NCBI GenBank assembly: GCA_963759545.1
Contig: CAVXAB010000022.1
Coordinates: forward strand, 1-64,000
DNA from: Trebonia sp963759545
Lineage (GTDB): Bacteria > Actinomycetota > Actinomycetes > Streptosporangiales > Streptosporangiaceae
DNA: 64,000 bases
Direction of reading: 5' to 3'
A program made the translations under genes and the position numbers. Under the pieces are notes generated by a model, which did no database searches, was not told where the DNA came from, and saw only the letters and a list, made by a program, of their open reading frames with translations. This document shows, piece after piece, positions 8,091 through 15,893 of this stretch (the stretch's first letter is position 1; each line of letters opens with the position of its first letter).

Positions 8091-8852
8091 ATGACCGTGG
8101 CAGAAGAGACAGAGCCGAACTCGCAGCCGCTGCTTTCTCTCAGTGACGTCGTCGCTGGATATGGCGCAGGTGATGTCCTGAAAGGCGTTTCGCTGAAAAT
8201 ATGGGAAGCCCGGGTAACGTGCCTAATCGGTCCTAATGGGGCCGGGAAATCCACTGTGCTTAAGTGCATAAGCGGCCTGCTCAAGCCGAAGGCGGGCCTG
8301 GTCACCTTCGGCGGCGAGGACATCACGACCGCCACCCCGCGCGCCAAACTCGGCCTCGGACTGGTCCATGTCCCCCAGGACCGCAGCCTGTTCCCGCACA
8401 TGACCGTATGGGACAACCTGCTCATGGGCGGCTACAGCGTCCGCGATCAGCACGCCGTCAGGGGGCGGATGGAGGAGGCGACGGCGATGTTCCCGATCCT
8501 GGACCGCCGGCGGCACGCGCACGCCGGCTCGCTGTCGGGCGGCGAGCAGAAGCAGGTCGAGATCGCGCGGACGCTGCTGCTCAACCCGCAGCTGATCATG
8601 CTCGATGAACCGTCGATCGGCCTGGACCCGAAATCACGCAAGCTCGTCTTCGACGCGATCGGCTCGCTGGCCGCGGCGGGCCGCACCGTGCTGCTCGTCG
8701 AGCAGAACGCCCGGTCGGGACTTGCCGCCGCGCATGTCGGCGCCGTCCTTGAGTCAGGCGTCGTCCGGCTGGTCCGCCCCGCGGGCGAGTTGCTTGCCGA
8801 CCCCGACGTGGCGCGGCTGTACCTCGGCGGTCACGCCACGGCGGCCAAGTGA
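8091..8852 (+). CDS. livF: Branched-chain amino-acid-type ABC transporter, ATP-binding protein LivF
   Basis: A 253-residue ABC ATPase: Walker A GPNGAGKST, VPQDRSLFPHMTVWDNLLMG (typical LivF Q-loop region), signature LSGGEQKQ, Walker B MLDEPSIGLDP, and VEQNA instead of VEHD at the switch, as in LivF proteins. Start ATG 8091 is preceded by GAGG; an in-frame codon at 8049 is less likely. It is transcribed away from the livJHMG operon, a split layout, but both share one regulatory region, so expression is probably coordinated. Confidence 0.93.
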   Translation: MTVAEETEPNSQPLLSLSDVVAGYGAGDVLKGVSLKIWEARVTCLIGPNGAGKSTVLKCISGLLKPKAGLVTFGGEDITTATPRAKLGLGLVHVPQDRSLFPHMTVWDNLLMGGYSVRDQHAVRGRMEEATAMFPILDRRRHAHAGSLSGGEQKQVEIARTLLLNPQLIMLDEPSIGLDPKSRKLVFDAIGSLAAAGRTVLLVEQNARSGLAAAHVGAVLESGVVRLVRPAGELLADPDVARLYLGGHATAAK

Positions 8853-8862
8853 GGTAACCGGG

Positions 8863-9681
8863 TCAGTCGGGTACCTCGGCCGAATCCACGGTCATGGACT
8901 CGAGGAGGGGGCCGCCGAAGGTGGTCGCCACCGCGACGTCGGCGGCGTCGCGGCCACGGGCGATCACGACCCTGCCCTTGCGGCGGGTGTTGTTGCGGGG
9001 GTCGAACGTCCACCAGCGGTCGCCCAGCCACACTTCCATCCACGCGGCGAAGTCCATCGGCGCCGGATCAGGGGAGACGTCCATGTCCGGCAGGTAACCG
9101 AACGCGTAACGGGCGGGGATGTTCAGCGCCCGGCAGAACGAGATCGCGAGGTGGGCGAAGTCGCGGCACACCCCAAGGCGCGTGGCGTTGACGTCCGCCG
9201 CCGTCGAGGTCGCGGTCGTGCTGCCGTACTGGAACGTGAGGTGCTGGTGGACGTGATCGCAGATCGCCTGCACCCGCTTGTAGCCAGGCGCCAGGGCGCC
9301 GAATCGCTGCCACGCCTCGTTGGCCAGCAGGTCGGGCAGGCAGTAGCGGCTCGGCAGCGTGTAGAGCAGCGTCTCGTCGGGCAGCGCGCCCGGCGACACC
9401 TCAGGCGCGTCCTGGTCGGCGTCCTCGGTGGCATTGGGTACCACGGCCACGGCCGAGAACCCGAACATGGACCGGCCGACAGGCAGCACCGTGCGAGCGC
9501 ACTCGTTGCCGTAAATGTCGGTGTAATCGTGGACGGGGACGGACGGATCGGTGAGCCAGCGGCCGCCTTCCATGGCAACGGCCGCCGACGCGGCCGGGCG
9601 CACCATGAAAACCGCCGCGGTGGGCACCTCCGCCACGTACGTGAACTTGCACCCGATGCGGACCTGCCGTAGATCTGTCAT
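8863..9681 (-). CDS. Transglutaminase-like family protein
   Basis: A 272-residue protein with an N-terminal beta domain and a transglutaminase-like core. Visible: the nucleophile Cys in GVCRDFAHLAISFCRALNIP and the Asp in WWTFDPRNN. The segment that carries His in classical enzymes reads MDFAAWMEVWL here; from memory, Ser, Cys or Ala is common at this place in this actinobacterial subfamily, so I do not read it as inactivation. Cysteine protease or amide hydrolase chemistry is possible; the substrate is unknown. Start ATG 9681. Two tandem 35-bp repeats lie directly upstream. Confidence 0.88.
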   Translation of the reverse strand: MTDLRQVRIGCKFTYVAEVPTAAVFMVRPAASAAVAMEGGRWLTDPSVPVHDYTDIYGNECARTVLPVGRSMFGFSAVAVVPNATEDADQDAPEVSPGALPDETLLYTLPSRYCLPDLLANEAWQRFGALAPGYKRVQAICDHVHQHLTFQYGSTTATSTAADVNATRLGVCRDFAHLAISFCRALNIPARYAFGYLPDMDVSPDPAPMDFAAWMEVWLGDRWWTFDPRNNTRRKGRVVIARGRDAADVAVATTFGGPLLESMTVDSAEVPD

Positions 9682-9690
9682 CGCCCCACC

Positions 9691-9760
9691 ATCACCCCAC
9701 GGTATTTCCCTAGAATTACCGCTAAATCATCCCACGGTATTTCCGCGGAATTACCGCCAA
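9691..9760. repeat. Two tandem 35-bp repeats, each with a dyad
   Basis: Copies at 9691-9725 and 9726-9760 abut exactly and agree at 30 of 35 positions. Each contains a near-palindrome; in copy 2 it is GGTATTTCCGCGGAATTACC, with only one unpaired position per arm, and in copy 1 the centre differs. They begin ten bases upstream of the transglutaminase-like start codon. This resembles a double operator; the regulator is unknown. Confidence 0.75.
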
Positions 9761-9774
9761 GCGCGGCGTGGCGC

Positions 9775-10458
9775 TCATCCGGGCAACGCCTCATCCGGCC
9801 AGGTGCGATCCGTCAGGCGGTACCGATGGACGGCTACCTCGCCCACGCGGCGGACCGAGACCAGGGTCATGGGATTCGCGGCGGTGTGCGGGTAGGGCGC
9901 GGGAAGGGCAAACCTCGGGGCGGCGGGGTCTCCGACGAAGAACGGGGCGATGGCGAGGCGGAGTTCGTCGGCGAGATTGGCCGCCAGGAGGTCGCGCAGG
10001 ATCGTGGCCCCGCCTTCCGCCAGGAGAGTCAGCACCATCCGTTCTGAGTGGAGGTCTTGGATAACGGCGGCTAGGGACAGTTCCGCGCCCGCGTCGATGA
10101 CGACTGCCTTGTCTTGCAGGTTCTTCCTTGCCGTGGCGGCGCCGGCCGTCGCGGTGTAGACGAGCGGGGTGCCCGGGCCGGTGAAGAAGCGGGCCGCGGG
10201 GTCCAGGTCGCCGGTGGCCGTCACGGTGACGCGCAGCGGGTGCGGCGACTTCCCTGCTGCTTCCCTGGCCGCTACGCGGGCGGGGTCGCGGACGAGCAGC
10301 CGCGGGTTGTCTTTGCGGATGGTGCCGGCGCCGACCAGGATGGCGTCGACGCCGGCGCGGAGCGCGTCTACCTCGTCAAGGTCTTCCTGGCCGGACAGGA
10401 TCAGCCGGCTGGGCGTCGCGTCGTCCAGGTAGCCATCGACCGAGACCGCGCAGCTCAC
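9775..10458 (-). CDS. RibD C-terminal-domain / dihydrofolate reductase-like NADPH reductase
   Basis: A 227-residue protein with the RibD_C fold: VSCAVSVDGYLDD at the start, VDAILVGAGTIRKDNPRLLV (NADPH-binding turn) and LAEGGATILRDLL. Families with this stand-alone domain reduce pyrimidines or other heterocycles; riboflavin synthesis is not implied without a deaminase domain. The GTG at 10458 has GAGG seven bases upstream and fits the length of relatives; the frame stays open to a GTG at 10539, a second possible start. It lies 119-200 bp from the divergent aldehyde dehydrogenase. Confidence 0.85.
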   Translation of the reverse strand: MSCAVSVDGYLDDATPSRLILSGQEDLDEVDALRAGVDAILVGAGTIRKDNPRLLVRDPARVAAREAAGKSPHPLRVTVTATGDLDPAARFFTGPGTPLVYTATAGAATARKNLQDKAVVIDAGAELSLAAVIQDLHSERMVLTLLAEGGATILRDLLAANLADELRLAIAPFFVGDPAAPRFALPAPYPHTAANPMTLVSVRRVGEVAVHRYRLTDRTWPDEALPG

Positions 10459-10658
10459 GATCGTGCCTCGATCAAGGGCGGCGCTGTCATGCGCCGCGAA
10501 GCCGTCGAGCACGCTGCACAGGATACCCGGGGATGCCACGCGCGGTCGGTGCCCGGGTCAGGAGCGGTCGGCTACGGGATACCACGAGGCCGGCGCGGAT
10601 GATTTACTTGCTATTTATGGCAGGTCATGCGGTTTCACCGGTCGTTCCGGCATGGGGC

Positions 10659-12167
10659 ATGCGGGAGACGTTCGAGTCGGTCAACCCGGGGACCGGCGAG
10701 GTGCTCGCCACGTACGGGATCGACGGGCAGCGGGAGGTCAGCCTCGCCGTGCGCCGGGCACGGACGGCGGCGGCCTGGTGGGGCGGGCTCTCCTTCGCCG
10801 AGCGGCGGTTGCGGCTGCTCGCCTGGAAGTCGCACCTCACCCGGTACATGGGGCGGCTGGCGCAGCTCGTCCACGACGAGACGGGCAAGCCGCTCGATGA
10901 CGCGACGCTGGAGATCGTCAACACGATCCTGCACCTGGACTGGGCGGCGCGGCACGCCGCGTCGGTGCTGCGGCCGCGGCGGGTGCCGTCGGGCATCGCG
11001 ATGCTCAACCAGGCCGCCTCCGTGGAGTACCAGCCGCTCGGCGTGATCGGCGTGATCGGGCCGTGGAACTACCCCGTGTTCACCCCGATGGGCTCGATCG
11101 GCTACGCGCTCGCCGCGGGGAACGCGGTCGTGTTCAAGCCTTCTGAACTCACCACCGGCGTCGGGCAGTGGCTCGTGCAGTCGCTGACCGAGGTGCTCTC
11201 CGAGGTGTTCGGTGACACCGAGCCGGTGCTGCAGCTCGTCACCGGGCTCGGCGCGACCGGGGCGGAGCTGGCCAAGTCCGGGGTGAACAAGCTCGCGTTC
11301 ACCGGGTCCGCCGCCACCGCCAGGAAGGTCCTCGCGGCGGCCGCGGAGACCCTGACGCCCGTGCTCGCCGAGTGCGGCGGCAAGGACGCGCTGCTCGTCG
11401 CCGCCGACGCGGACCTAGACGCGGCCGCCGACGCCGCGGCGTGGGGGGCGATGTCCAACGCCGGGCAGACCTGCGTCGGCGTCGAGCGCGTGTACGTCGT
11501 GGAGGACGTGTACCACTCGTTCCTTGAGAAGCTCGGGGAGCGAGTCTCCCGGCTGCGGCCGGGCGATGACGCTTCCGCCGCCTACGGTCCGATGACGCTG
11601 GGCGGACAGGTCGACGTCGTAGAGCGGCACCTGGCCGACGCCGCGGCGCGGGGCGGGCGGGCGGTCTTCGGCGGCCTCGACTCGGTCCACCCGCCGTACG
11701 TTTCCCCGGTAGTCCTCGTCGACGTGCCCGAGGAGAGCACGGCGGTGCGCGAGGAGACCTTCGGGCCGGTCGTGACGGTCACCCCGGTGGCCTCGCTCGC
11801 CGACGCCGTGCGGCTCGCCAACGCCTCCCCGTACGCGCTCGGGTCGGCGGTGTTCACCAAGCGGCGCAAGGCGGGCCTGCGGGTGGCGCGGGCCCTGCGC
11901 GCCGGGATGACCTCGGTGAACTCGGTGATCTCGTTCGCGGCCGTGCCCGCGCTGCCCTTCGGCGGGGTCGGCGAGTCCGGGTTCGGGCGGATTCACGGAG
12001 CCGACGGGCTGCGGGAGTTCTCCCGGGCCAAGTCGATCACCCGGCAGTGGATGAAACCGGTGGTGCGGACCACCACCTTTACCCGGACATCGACCGACAT
12101 GGAGCGGATCGTCAAGCTGGTCACGGTTCTCCACGGCCGCCTGTACCAGCCGAAGAAGCGCCGCTAG
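10659..12167 (+). CDS. NAD(P)-dependent aldehyde dehydrogenase
   Basis: A 502-residue member of the aldehyde dehydrogenase superfamily, nearest the succinate-semialdehyde dehydrogenase type by overall pattern. Visible: VIGPWNYPVFTP (cofactor-loop Asn), FTGSAATARKV, the general base Glu in AECGGKD, the nucleophile Cys in NAGQTCVG, and PFGGVGESGFGR near the end. ATG 10659 is chosen because GC at third positions rises sharply there; ATG 10617 and 10599 are in frame, but their codons look non-coding. Its TAG lies within the CTAG at 12164-12167 that also supplies the stop of the convergent gene. Confidence 0.9.
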   Translation: MRETFESVNPGTGEVLATYGIDGQREVSLAVRRARTAAAWWGGLSFAERRLRLLAWKSHLTRYMGRLAQLVHDETGKPLDDATLEIVNTILHLDWAARHAASVLRPRRVPSGIAMLNQAASVEYQPLGVIGVIGPWNYPVFTPMGSIGYALAAGNAVVFKPSELTTGVGQWLVQSLTEVLSEVFGDTEPVLQLVTGLGATGAELAKSGVNKLAFTGSAATARKVLAAAAETLTPVLAECGGKDALLVAADADLDAAADAAAWGAMSNAGQTCVGVERVYVVEDVYHSFLEKLGERVSRLRPGDDASAAYGPMTLGGQVDVVERHLADAAARGGRAVFGGLDSVHPPYVSPVVLVDVPEESTAVREETFGPVVTVTPVASLADAVRLANASPYALGSAVFTKRRKAGLRVARALRAGMTSVNSVISFAAVPALPFGGVGESGFGRIHGADGLREFSRAKSITRQWMKPVVRTTTFTRTSTDMERIVKLVTVLHGRLYQPKKRR

Positions 12168-12763
12168 CGGTCTCCCCCCGGGTGCCACAGGACGTCTCCG
12201 CTCCCGGCGTTGGCTGCTCTCGCGAGGATGAACAGCAGGTCGGAGAGGCGGTTCAGGTACATGGCGGGCCAGGCGCTGATCGCGGCGCCGTGGGCGGCTA
12301 CCGCGGACCAGGCCGTGCGCTCCGCGCGTCTGGTCACGGCTCTTGCCGTGTGCAGCAAGGCCGCGCCGGGTGTTCCGCCAGGCAAGACAAATGACCGCAG
12401 GGTCGGGAGCATCGCGTTGTACTCGTCGCAGGCGGCCTCTAGGGCCGTTATATAGCTCTCGTCGATGCGGAGCTGCGGGTACTCCGGTGGCGTCGCTGGC
12501 AGGGGAGTGGCCAGGTCGGCGCCCGCGTCGAAGAGTTCGTTCTGGATGCGGCGGAGCAGTTTCACCATGTCGTCGGGGAGATTTCCAAGGGTGATCGCGA
12601 CGCCGATCGCGCAGTTAGCCTCGTCTGTGTCGGCGTACGCGGCCAGGCGCGGGTCGGTCTTCGGCACCCGTTCGCCGTCGGCCAGGGCGGTGGTGCCGTC
12701 GTCGCCGGTGCGCGTGTAGATCCTGGAGAGCACGACCGGGGTGTCGCGGCTGTCGTCCGTCAT
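12164..12763 (-). CDS. pduO: PduO-type cob(I)alamin adenosyltransferase
   Basis: A 199-residue ATP:cob(I)alamin adenosyltransferase making adenosylcobalamin. Signature parts: IYTRTGDDGTTALADGERVPK (ATP-binding loop), FVLPGG, ARAVTRRAER and LNRLSDLLFILAR. In related actinobacteria it sits near the atp operon beyond DUF2550, which fits here although a GMC oxidoreductase intervenes. Start ATG 12763; GTG 12772 is an alternative and neither has a strong ribosome-binding site. I see no cobalamin riboswitch upstream. Confidence 0.93.
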   Translation of the reverse strand: MTDDSRDTPVVLSRIYTRTGDDGTTALADGERVPKTDPRLAAYADTDEANCAIGVAITLGNLPDDMVKLLRRIQNELFDAGADLATPLPATPPEYPQLRIDESYITALEAACDEYNAMLPTLRSFVLPGGTPGAALLHTARAVTRRAERTAWSAVAAHGAAISAWPAMYLNRLSDLLFILARAANAGSGDVLWHPGGDR

Positions 12764-12860
12764 ACGGAACACGGTAGCTCAGTCACTCTAAGTAGTTGTC
12801 TGATCTATGTGATCATGGCGTTGACCTGGGTATTGAATCCGGACGTACAAATGAGGGACC

Positions 12861-12977
12861 ATGAAAGTGACACTGGGTAGTCACAAGCGCCAACTGGCCA
12901 GGGTCCGGCGGTTCTCGGGGGCCCGCCGGACCCTGGTTTGTTTGCCCAGGTTGGGCCCTGGTTTGCCGCTAAGGTAA
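12861..12977 (+). CDS. Possible 38-residue leader peptide overlapping a strong hairpin
   Basis: An ATG at 12861 with GAGGG just before it opens a 38-codon frame ending at TAA 12975-12977, four bases before the GMC oxidoreductase start. The predicted peptide is strongly basic (begins MKVTLGSHKRQLARVRRF) and has no known relative that I recognise. The frame contains the whole 12898-12936 hairpin. It could be a translated leader controlling the downstream gene, or chance; evidence is weak. Confidence 0.25.
   Translation: MKVTLGSHKRQLARVRRFSGARRTLVCLPRLGPGLPLR
12898..12936 (+). other. Perfect 14-bp stem hairpin upstream of GMC oxidoreductase (attenuator- or terminator-like)
   Basis: CCAGGGTCCGGCGG at 12898-12911 pairs perfectly with CCGCCGGACCCTGG at 12923-12936, with an 11-base loop, and is followed by TTTGTTTG. 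Plus-strand transcription from a weak TTGACC/TACAAA-like promoter near 12820-12850 would meet it before the GMC gene. It could act as an attenuator, or end a short transcript. Confidence 0.6.
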
Positions 12978-12981
12978 CCAT

Positions 12982-14622
12982 GTGTTCGACTATGTGATCG
13001 TGGGCGGCGGGAGCGCGGGCTGCGTGCTGGCCGCCAGGCTTGCCGAGGATCCGGGCACCCGGGTGCTGCTCCTTGAGGCGGGGCCAGACGCTGGCGCCGT
13101 CGAGGAGGCCCGCATCCCGGCGGCGTACAGTCGGCTCTTCCGCAGCCAGTACGACTGGAACTACGTCACGATCCCCCAGGAGCGGGCCGACGCCCGCCCG
13201 GTCTACTGGCCGCGCGGTAAGGCGCTTGGCGGCTCGTCCACGATCAACGCGATGGTCTACCTCCGCGGCCACCGCGACGACTACGACGCCTGGCGGAGCA
13301 CCTACGGCTGCACCGGGTGGGGGTACAACGACCTGTTCCCCTACTTCCGCCGCGCCGAGGATAACTCCCGTGGCGAGAGCCAGTACCACGGCGCGGGCGG
13401 CCCGCTGCCTGTCCAGGACCTGCGGCACAAGTCCGAGCACGCCCAGCTCTTCATCGAGGCGGCCATCCGGCGCGGCGCCCTGGCCAACGACGACTTCAAC
13501 GGGGCGCAGCAGGAAGGCGTCGGCTTCTACCAGGTCACTCAGCGAGACGGCGTGCGGTGCAGCGTCGCGGACGCTTACCTGGCCACCAAGCCGCAGAACC
13601 TGACGATCATCACCAACGCCCTCGCCACCGGCCTCCTCATCGAGGGCGGCCGCGCCGCGGGCGTCACCTATCGCTTTCAGGGCAGGGAAGAGACGGCGCG
13701 CGCCGGGGCCGAGGTCATCCTGGCCGCGGGCGCGATCGGTACGCCGCAGCTGCTCATGCTTTCCGGCATCGGGCCCGCCGACCACCTGCGGGAGGTCGGC
13801 ATCTACGTGCTCGCCGACGTGCCCGCGGTGGGCGCGAACCTGATGGACCACCCGGCCGTGCCGGTGCTCTGGTCGACCCCGCGGGTGAAGGGCCTGTGGG
13901 AATCCACCAGGAACCGGGACTTCGCCCGGTGGCGGATGACCCACAAGGGCCCGCTCACCTCCAACATCGCCGAGGCGGGCGGCTTCGCGCGCAGCGACCC
14001 GCGGCTGTCCGCGCCCGACCTGCAGTGGCACGTCCTGCCGGTGGCCTTCCGCGAGCAGGGCCTTACGGACCCGGCCAGGCGCGCGATGACCGTGCTCGTC
14101 ACGCTGGTCGACGCGGCAAGCAGGGGCCGCCTCAAGCTCGCCTCCCGCGATCCGCGGCACCGCCCGCTGATCGACCCCGATTACCTGTCCGACGTGCGTG
14201 ACCTCAACGCGCTCGCGGTCGGGGTGCGGATGGCGCGCGACTACGCCACCGCCGCGCCGCTGTCGAAGATCTGCGCGGAGGAGCTCACGCCGGGCGACGG
14301 GGTCCACACCGACCACGAGATGCGGGACTTCATCAGGAGCAGCGTGGTCACCGGGTACCAGCCGGCGGGTACCTGCGCGATGGGGGGCGACGTGGCGAGG
14401 TCGGCGAGCGGCTACGACAGCGTGGTCGACCCGCTGCTGCGCGTCCGCGGCCTGGCCGGCCTGCGCATCGTGGACGCCTCGGTGATGCCGACGCTCCCGC
14501 GCGGCGGCCTGCTCGCTCCGGTCATCGCGCTCGCCGAACGCGCCGCCGACCTTATCGCCGGCCGCGCCCCCCTGGCGCCTCAGGACCCGGCAACCGCCCA
14601 GGCCGCCACTGCCGCCCCATAG
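12982..14622 (+). CDS. GMC family FAD-dependent oxidoreductase (choline/alcohol dehydrogenase-like)
   Basis: A 546-residue glucose-methanol-choline oxidoreductase. N-terminal FAD-binding FDYVIVGGGSAGCVLAARL, GMC signature 1 (RGKALGGSSTINAMVYLRG), signature 2 (GAIGTPQLLMLSGIGP), and C-terminal catalytic region YQPAGTCAMG with VDASVMPTLPRGG. These oxidise primary or secondary alcohols; the substrate is not clear. The GTG start at 12982 has AAGG eight bases upstream. A hairpin and a possible leader peptide precede it. Its product type and the nearby aldehyde dehydrogenase could act in sequence (alcohol to aldehyde to acid); that link is inference. Confidence 0.93.
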   Translation: MFDYVIVGGGSAGCVLAARLAEDPGTRVLLLEAGPDAGAVEEARIPAAYSRLFRSQYDWNYVTIPQERADARPVYWPRGKALGGSSTINAMVYLRGHRDDYDAWRSTYGCTGWGYNDLFPYFRRAEDNSRGESQYHGAGGPLPVQDLRHKSEHAQLFIEAAIRRGALANDDFNGAQQEGVGFYQVTQRDGVRCSVADAYLATKPQNLTIITNALATGLLIEGGRAAGVTYRFQGREETARAGAEVILAAGAIGTPQLLMLSGIGPADHLREVGIYVLADVPAVGANLMDHPAVPVLWSTPRVKGLWESTRNRDFARWRMTHKGPLTSNIAEAGGFARSDPRLSAPDLQWHVLPVAFREQGLTDPARRAMTVLVTLVDAASRGRLKLASRDPRHRPLIDPDYLSDVRDLNALAVGVRMARDYATAAPLSKICAEELTPGDGVHTDHEMRDFIRSSVVTGYQPAGTCAMGGDVARSASGYDSVVDPLLRVRGLAGLRIVDASVMPTLPRGGLLAPVIALAERAADLIAGRAPLAPQDPATAQAATAAP

Positions 14623-14978
14623 CGGGCCGCTCAACGCCCATTCGCGCCGGGCCGCGCGTGCCCGTTCCGTCCGGTTTGTCCGGGCGGCTCCGCGTCCCGG
14701 TCCATGATCATGTGGATTCAGCAGCTAATACGATGCGGAATCCACATGATCATGAAAATTCCTTTCGATTACGCCACGCCCTGCCGCGGGCGCCGCGTCC
14801 CAGCGCGCGCACGCGTCCCTGCCGTCACCACCCGCCACAGAAGTCAACGGCACTGGCTGGCACGCGGTGAAGTCCGGTGGCCAGTCACGGGCGAGGCCGC
14901 GGTGATGCCGGGCGGAACATGGCACTGCGGGGCAGGCGGCTCAGGGCTTCCCGCCTGTGGCGCCCGGGAGGAGACCGG
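14623..14978. other. Gene-free stretch between convergent genes, holding repeat copy A
   Basis: Lies between the GMC oxidoreductase stop and the DUF2550 stop. It holds the dispersed hairpin repeat (14704-14856). The remaining flanks show no convincing open frame or RNA gene. Confidence 0.6.
14704..14856 (+). repeat. Dispersed ~150-bp hairpin repeat, copy A
   Basis: About 153 bp that align almost end to end with the minus strand of 54629-54780, 40 kb away. It begins with a perfect 17-bp inverted repeat whose arms are CATGATCATGTGGATTC and GAATCCACATGATCATG, with an 18-base loop. The following ~100 bp share GGGCGCCGCGT, CGTCACCAC-type blocks and GTCAACGGCA with copy B. No open frame spans it. 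Candidate miniature mobile element or structured intergenic repeat. Confidence 0.8.
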
Positions 14979-15449
14979 TTACGAGAAGTCGCCCAGGTGG
15001 GAGCCGGGTGGAGAGGCCTCAAGCCAGGCAAGGAACCCGGTCAGCGCCTGGTCGGTCATGGCGAGTTCGACGTGCTCGCCCGCGTCGGCGCCGGAAGCAT
15101 CCGAGACAGCGACCTCCACGACGATCCGGTCCGTGCCGAGGGCGACCGCCTCAGACGGGTCCGCGGGACGGCGGGAGATCACGCTGAGCGCGCGCCGGTG
15201 GAAGATGCGCTCGGGCCTGAGCAGCACGCCGAGCGCGCCGTACCAGCGCAGTGAGTCGTGCTGGTAGGAAAGCACGCCGAGACGCCACGCGCCAGCCTTG
15301 GCGGGCCGGCGCAGCGCGCACTCGACGGTCCCGCCGCTGCGCTCAAGCAGGTAGCGGCGGGAGGCGAGGGCGGCGGCGGCGAGGATGATCAGCACCAGGA
15401 CGACAGCGAAGATCCATACAGCGTCCGTTAGCGCCCTCGCTCCTCCCAC
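14979..15449 (-). CDS. DUF2550 family membrane-anchored protein
   Basis: A 156-residue protein with one N-terminal membrane helix (VWIFAVVLVLIILAAAALA) and a soluble domain containing ECALRRPAKAGAWRLGVLSY and RISRRPADPSEA-like text (here VISRRPADPSEA), as in DUF2550. The gene is conserved just downstream of atpC in many actinobacteria; its role is unknown. The GTG start at 15449 has no clear ribosome-binding site upstream, since GGAGGAGCG lies just inside the frame, so the true start may be slightly downstream. Confidence 0.88.
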   Translation of the reverse strand: MGGARALTDAVWIFAVVLVLIILAAAALASRRYLLERSGGTVECALRRPAKAGAWRLGVLSYQHDSLRWYGALGVLLRPERIFHRRALSVISRRPADPSEAVALGTDRIVVEVAVSDASGADAGEHVELAMTDQALTGFLAWLEASPPGSHLGDFS

Positions 15450-15482
15450 CGCCGCTCCGCCGGAACCCTAACCTGGCCGGAC

Positions 15483-15893
15483 TCAGGTCTGTTCGCCCGC
15501 GGCCCGCAGCCGGGCGCGCGCGTACCTGACCTCGACCGACTCCTCGGCCGCCGACGCCGAGCCTGCCTCGGCGGCAGCGGCGTCCAGGTCGGCGCGCGCC
15601 GCGGACACTTCCACGTCGTCCGCGAGCAGGCCGACCGAGGTGAGGATCGACACCCGGTCGTTGGTCACGGACAGGAACCCGTCCCTGACCGCGGCCCTGA
15701 CCTCCTCACCGGACTCGTCGCCGCTCGCCTCCGGCTGGATGCGAACCAGGCTGCCGGGTGACAGGATGCCGAACACCGGCGCGCGCCCGCTCAGGATGCC
15801 GATGTCACCGTCGATCGTCTTCGCGATGACCATGCCTGCCTGGCCGGACCAAAGCGAGCGGTCCGGCATCAGCAGCTCCACGTGAAGGGTCAC
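15483..15893 (-). CDS. atpC: ATP synthase F1 subunit epsilon
   Basis: A 136-residue epsilon subunit: N-terminal beta-sandwich (LHVELLMPDRSLWSGQAGMV, then DGDIGILSGRAPV) and the C-terminal helical pair with VRYARARLRAA. It sits at the base of the rotor stalk and regulates ATP hydrolysis. The GTG start overlaps the atpD stop as GTGA. A Glu/Ala-rich insert (AAAAEAGSASAAEESVE) separates the two C-terminal helices. Last F1 gene of the operon. Confidence 0.95.
   Translation of the reverse strand: MTLHVELLMPDRSLWSGQAGMVIAKTIDGDIGILSGRAPVFGILSPGSLVRIQPEASGDESGEEVRAAVRDGFLSVTNDRVSILTSVGLLADDVEVSAARADLDAAAAEAGSASAAEESVEVRYARARLRAAGEQT

Noticed and set aside
8863..9681. Loss of the catalytic His in the transglutaminase-like protein (MDFAAW)
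   Set aside because: From memory of this actinobacterial subfamily, Ser, Cys or Ala at this place is usual, so it is not a special loss in this gene.
12764..12860. Cobalamin riboswitch upstream of the adenosyltransferase
   Set aside because: No B12-box-like sequence or matching multi-stem layout is visible in the short upstream region.
12805..14634. Long open frame antisense to the GMC oxidoreductase (and similar ones antisense to atpA, the FUSC gene and the acyl-CoA ligase)
   Set aside because: High GC at third positions keeps the opposite strand free of stops. These frames are Arg/Gly/Pro/His-rich and have no motifs, while the sense genes carry complete family signatures.
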